Positions 5,257 through 5,293 of a stretch of DNA of 5,293 bases are shown in pieces (the first letter of the stretch is position 1; every line of letters begins with the position of its first letter). Under the pieces are notes generated by a model. It was given only the letters and a program-made list of their open reading frames with translations, searched no databases and had not been told where the DNA came from. The stretch is from an uncultured Collinsella sp. Its GTDB lineage: Bacteria; Actinomycetota; Coriobacteriia; Coriobacteriales; Coriobacteriaceae. The translations under genes were made by a program, and so were the position numbers. The stretch covers positions 1-5,293 of the forward strand of contig UQYA01000107.1 in the NCBI GenBank assembly GCA_900545165.1, in the 5' to 3' direction.

Positions 5257-5293
5257 ACCTGTCCCCTTTGCACCAAAATGGTGCAGATTAACC
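5257..5293. repeat. GGGGACAGGT-type repeat with TGCACC dyad, continuing off the right edge
   Basis: ACCTGTCCCC (5257-5266) is the reverse complement of the 10-mer at 2633-2642. Adjacent to it, TGCACC-AAAAT-GGTGCA (5269-5285) is a perfect 6-bp dyad with a 5-nt loop, followed by GATTAACC. From memory, strings of this type recur between genes in Coriobacteriia. The element appears cut by the window edge. No coding frame worth reporting is present in 5190-5293. Confidence 0.5.

Noticed and set aside
4677..5276. 199-codon minus-strand frame opposite the EIIA gene
   Set aside because: It lies opposite a well-recognised EIIA gene, begins in the right-end repeats and ends inside the 50-bp palindrome.
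5191..5293. CRISPR array
   Set aside because: There are only two short direct repeat copies 27 bases apart, with related rather than unique intervening sequence, and no cas gene in view.

Overview
The window is GC-rich coding sequence with strong G/C third-position bias, typical of an actinobacterium. The style of the membrane protein at the left edge, the purine enzymes and the GGGGACAGGT-type intergenic repeats suggest a gut Coriobacteriia member such as Collinsella. That assignment is inference from pattern memory; there is no rRNA here to prove it.

Layout. Positions 1-664 (minus strand) hold the first 221 codons of a multi-pass membrane protein that runs off the left edge. It has its own promoter (691-719) and is divergent from the purine genes. 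Positions 665-949 are a non-coding divergent region with two small inverted repeats beside the minus-strand promoter and a perfect TATAAT box ahead of purF. Three de novo purine biosynthesis genes follow on the plus strand: purF (950-2620), purM (2778-3881) and purN (3871-4572). A 157-nt gap containing hairpins separates purF from purM; purM and purN overlap by 11 nt. A good intrinsic terminator (4603-4647) closes the group. A nearly perfect 50-bp palindrome (4654-4703) then precedes a galactitol-type PTS EIIA gene (4725-5189). The right end (5190-5293) is non-coding and packed with short direct and inverted repeats.

Function. PurF makes phosphoribosylamine from PRPP and glutamine (step 1), PurN formylates GAR (step 3) and PurM closes the imidazole ring to give AIR (step 5). 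PurD and the FGAM synthase genes must lie elsewhere. The EIIA gene is metabolically unrelated and is probably a separate unit, since it sits beyond the terminator. Its EIIB and EIIC partners are not in view.

Overall this is mainly conserved core metabolism, and I found no convincing new multi-gene system. The most unusual elements are the 50-bp palindrome before the EIIA gene, the GGGGACAGGT-type intergenic repeats, and an insertion of about 33 residues in the PurF glutaminase domain.
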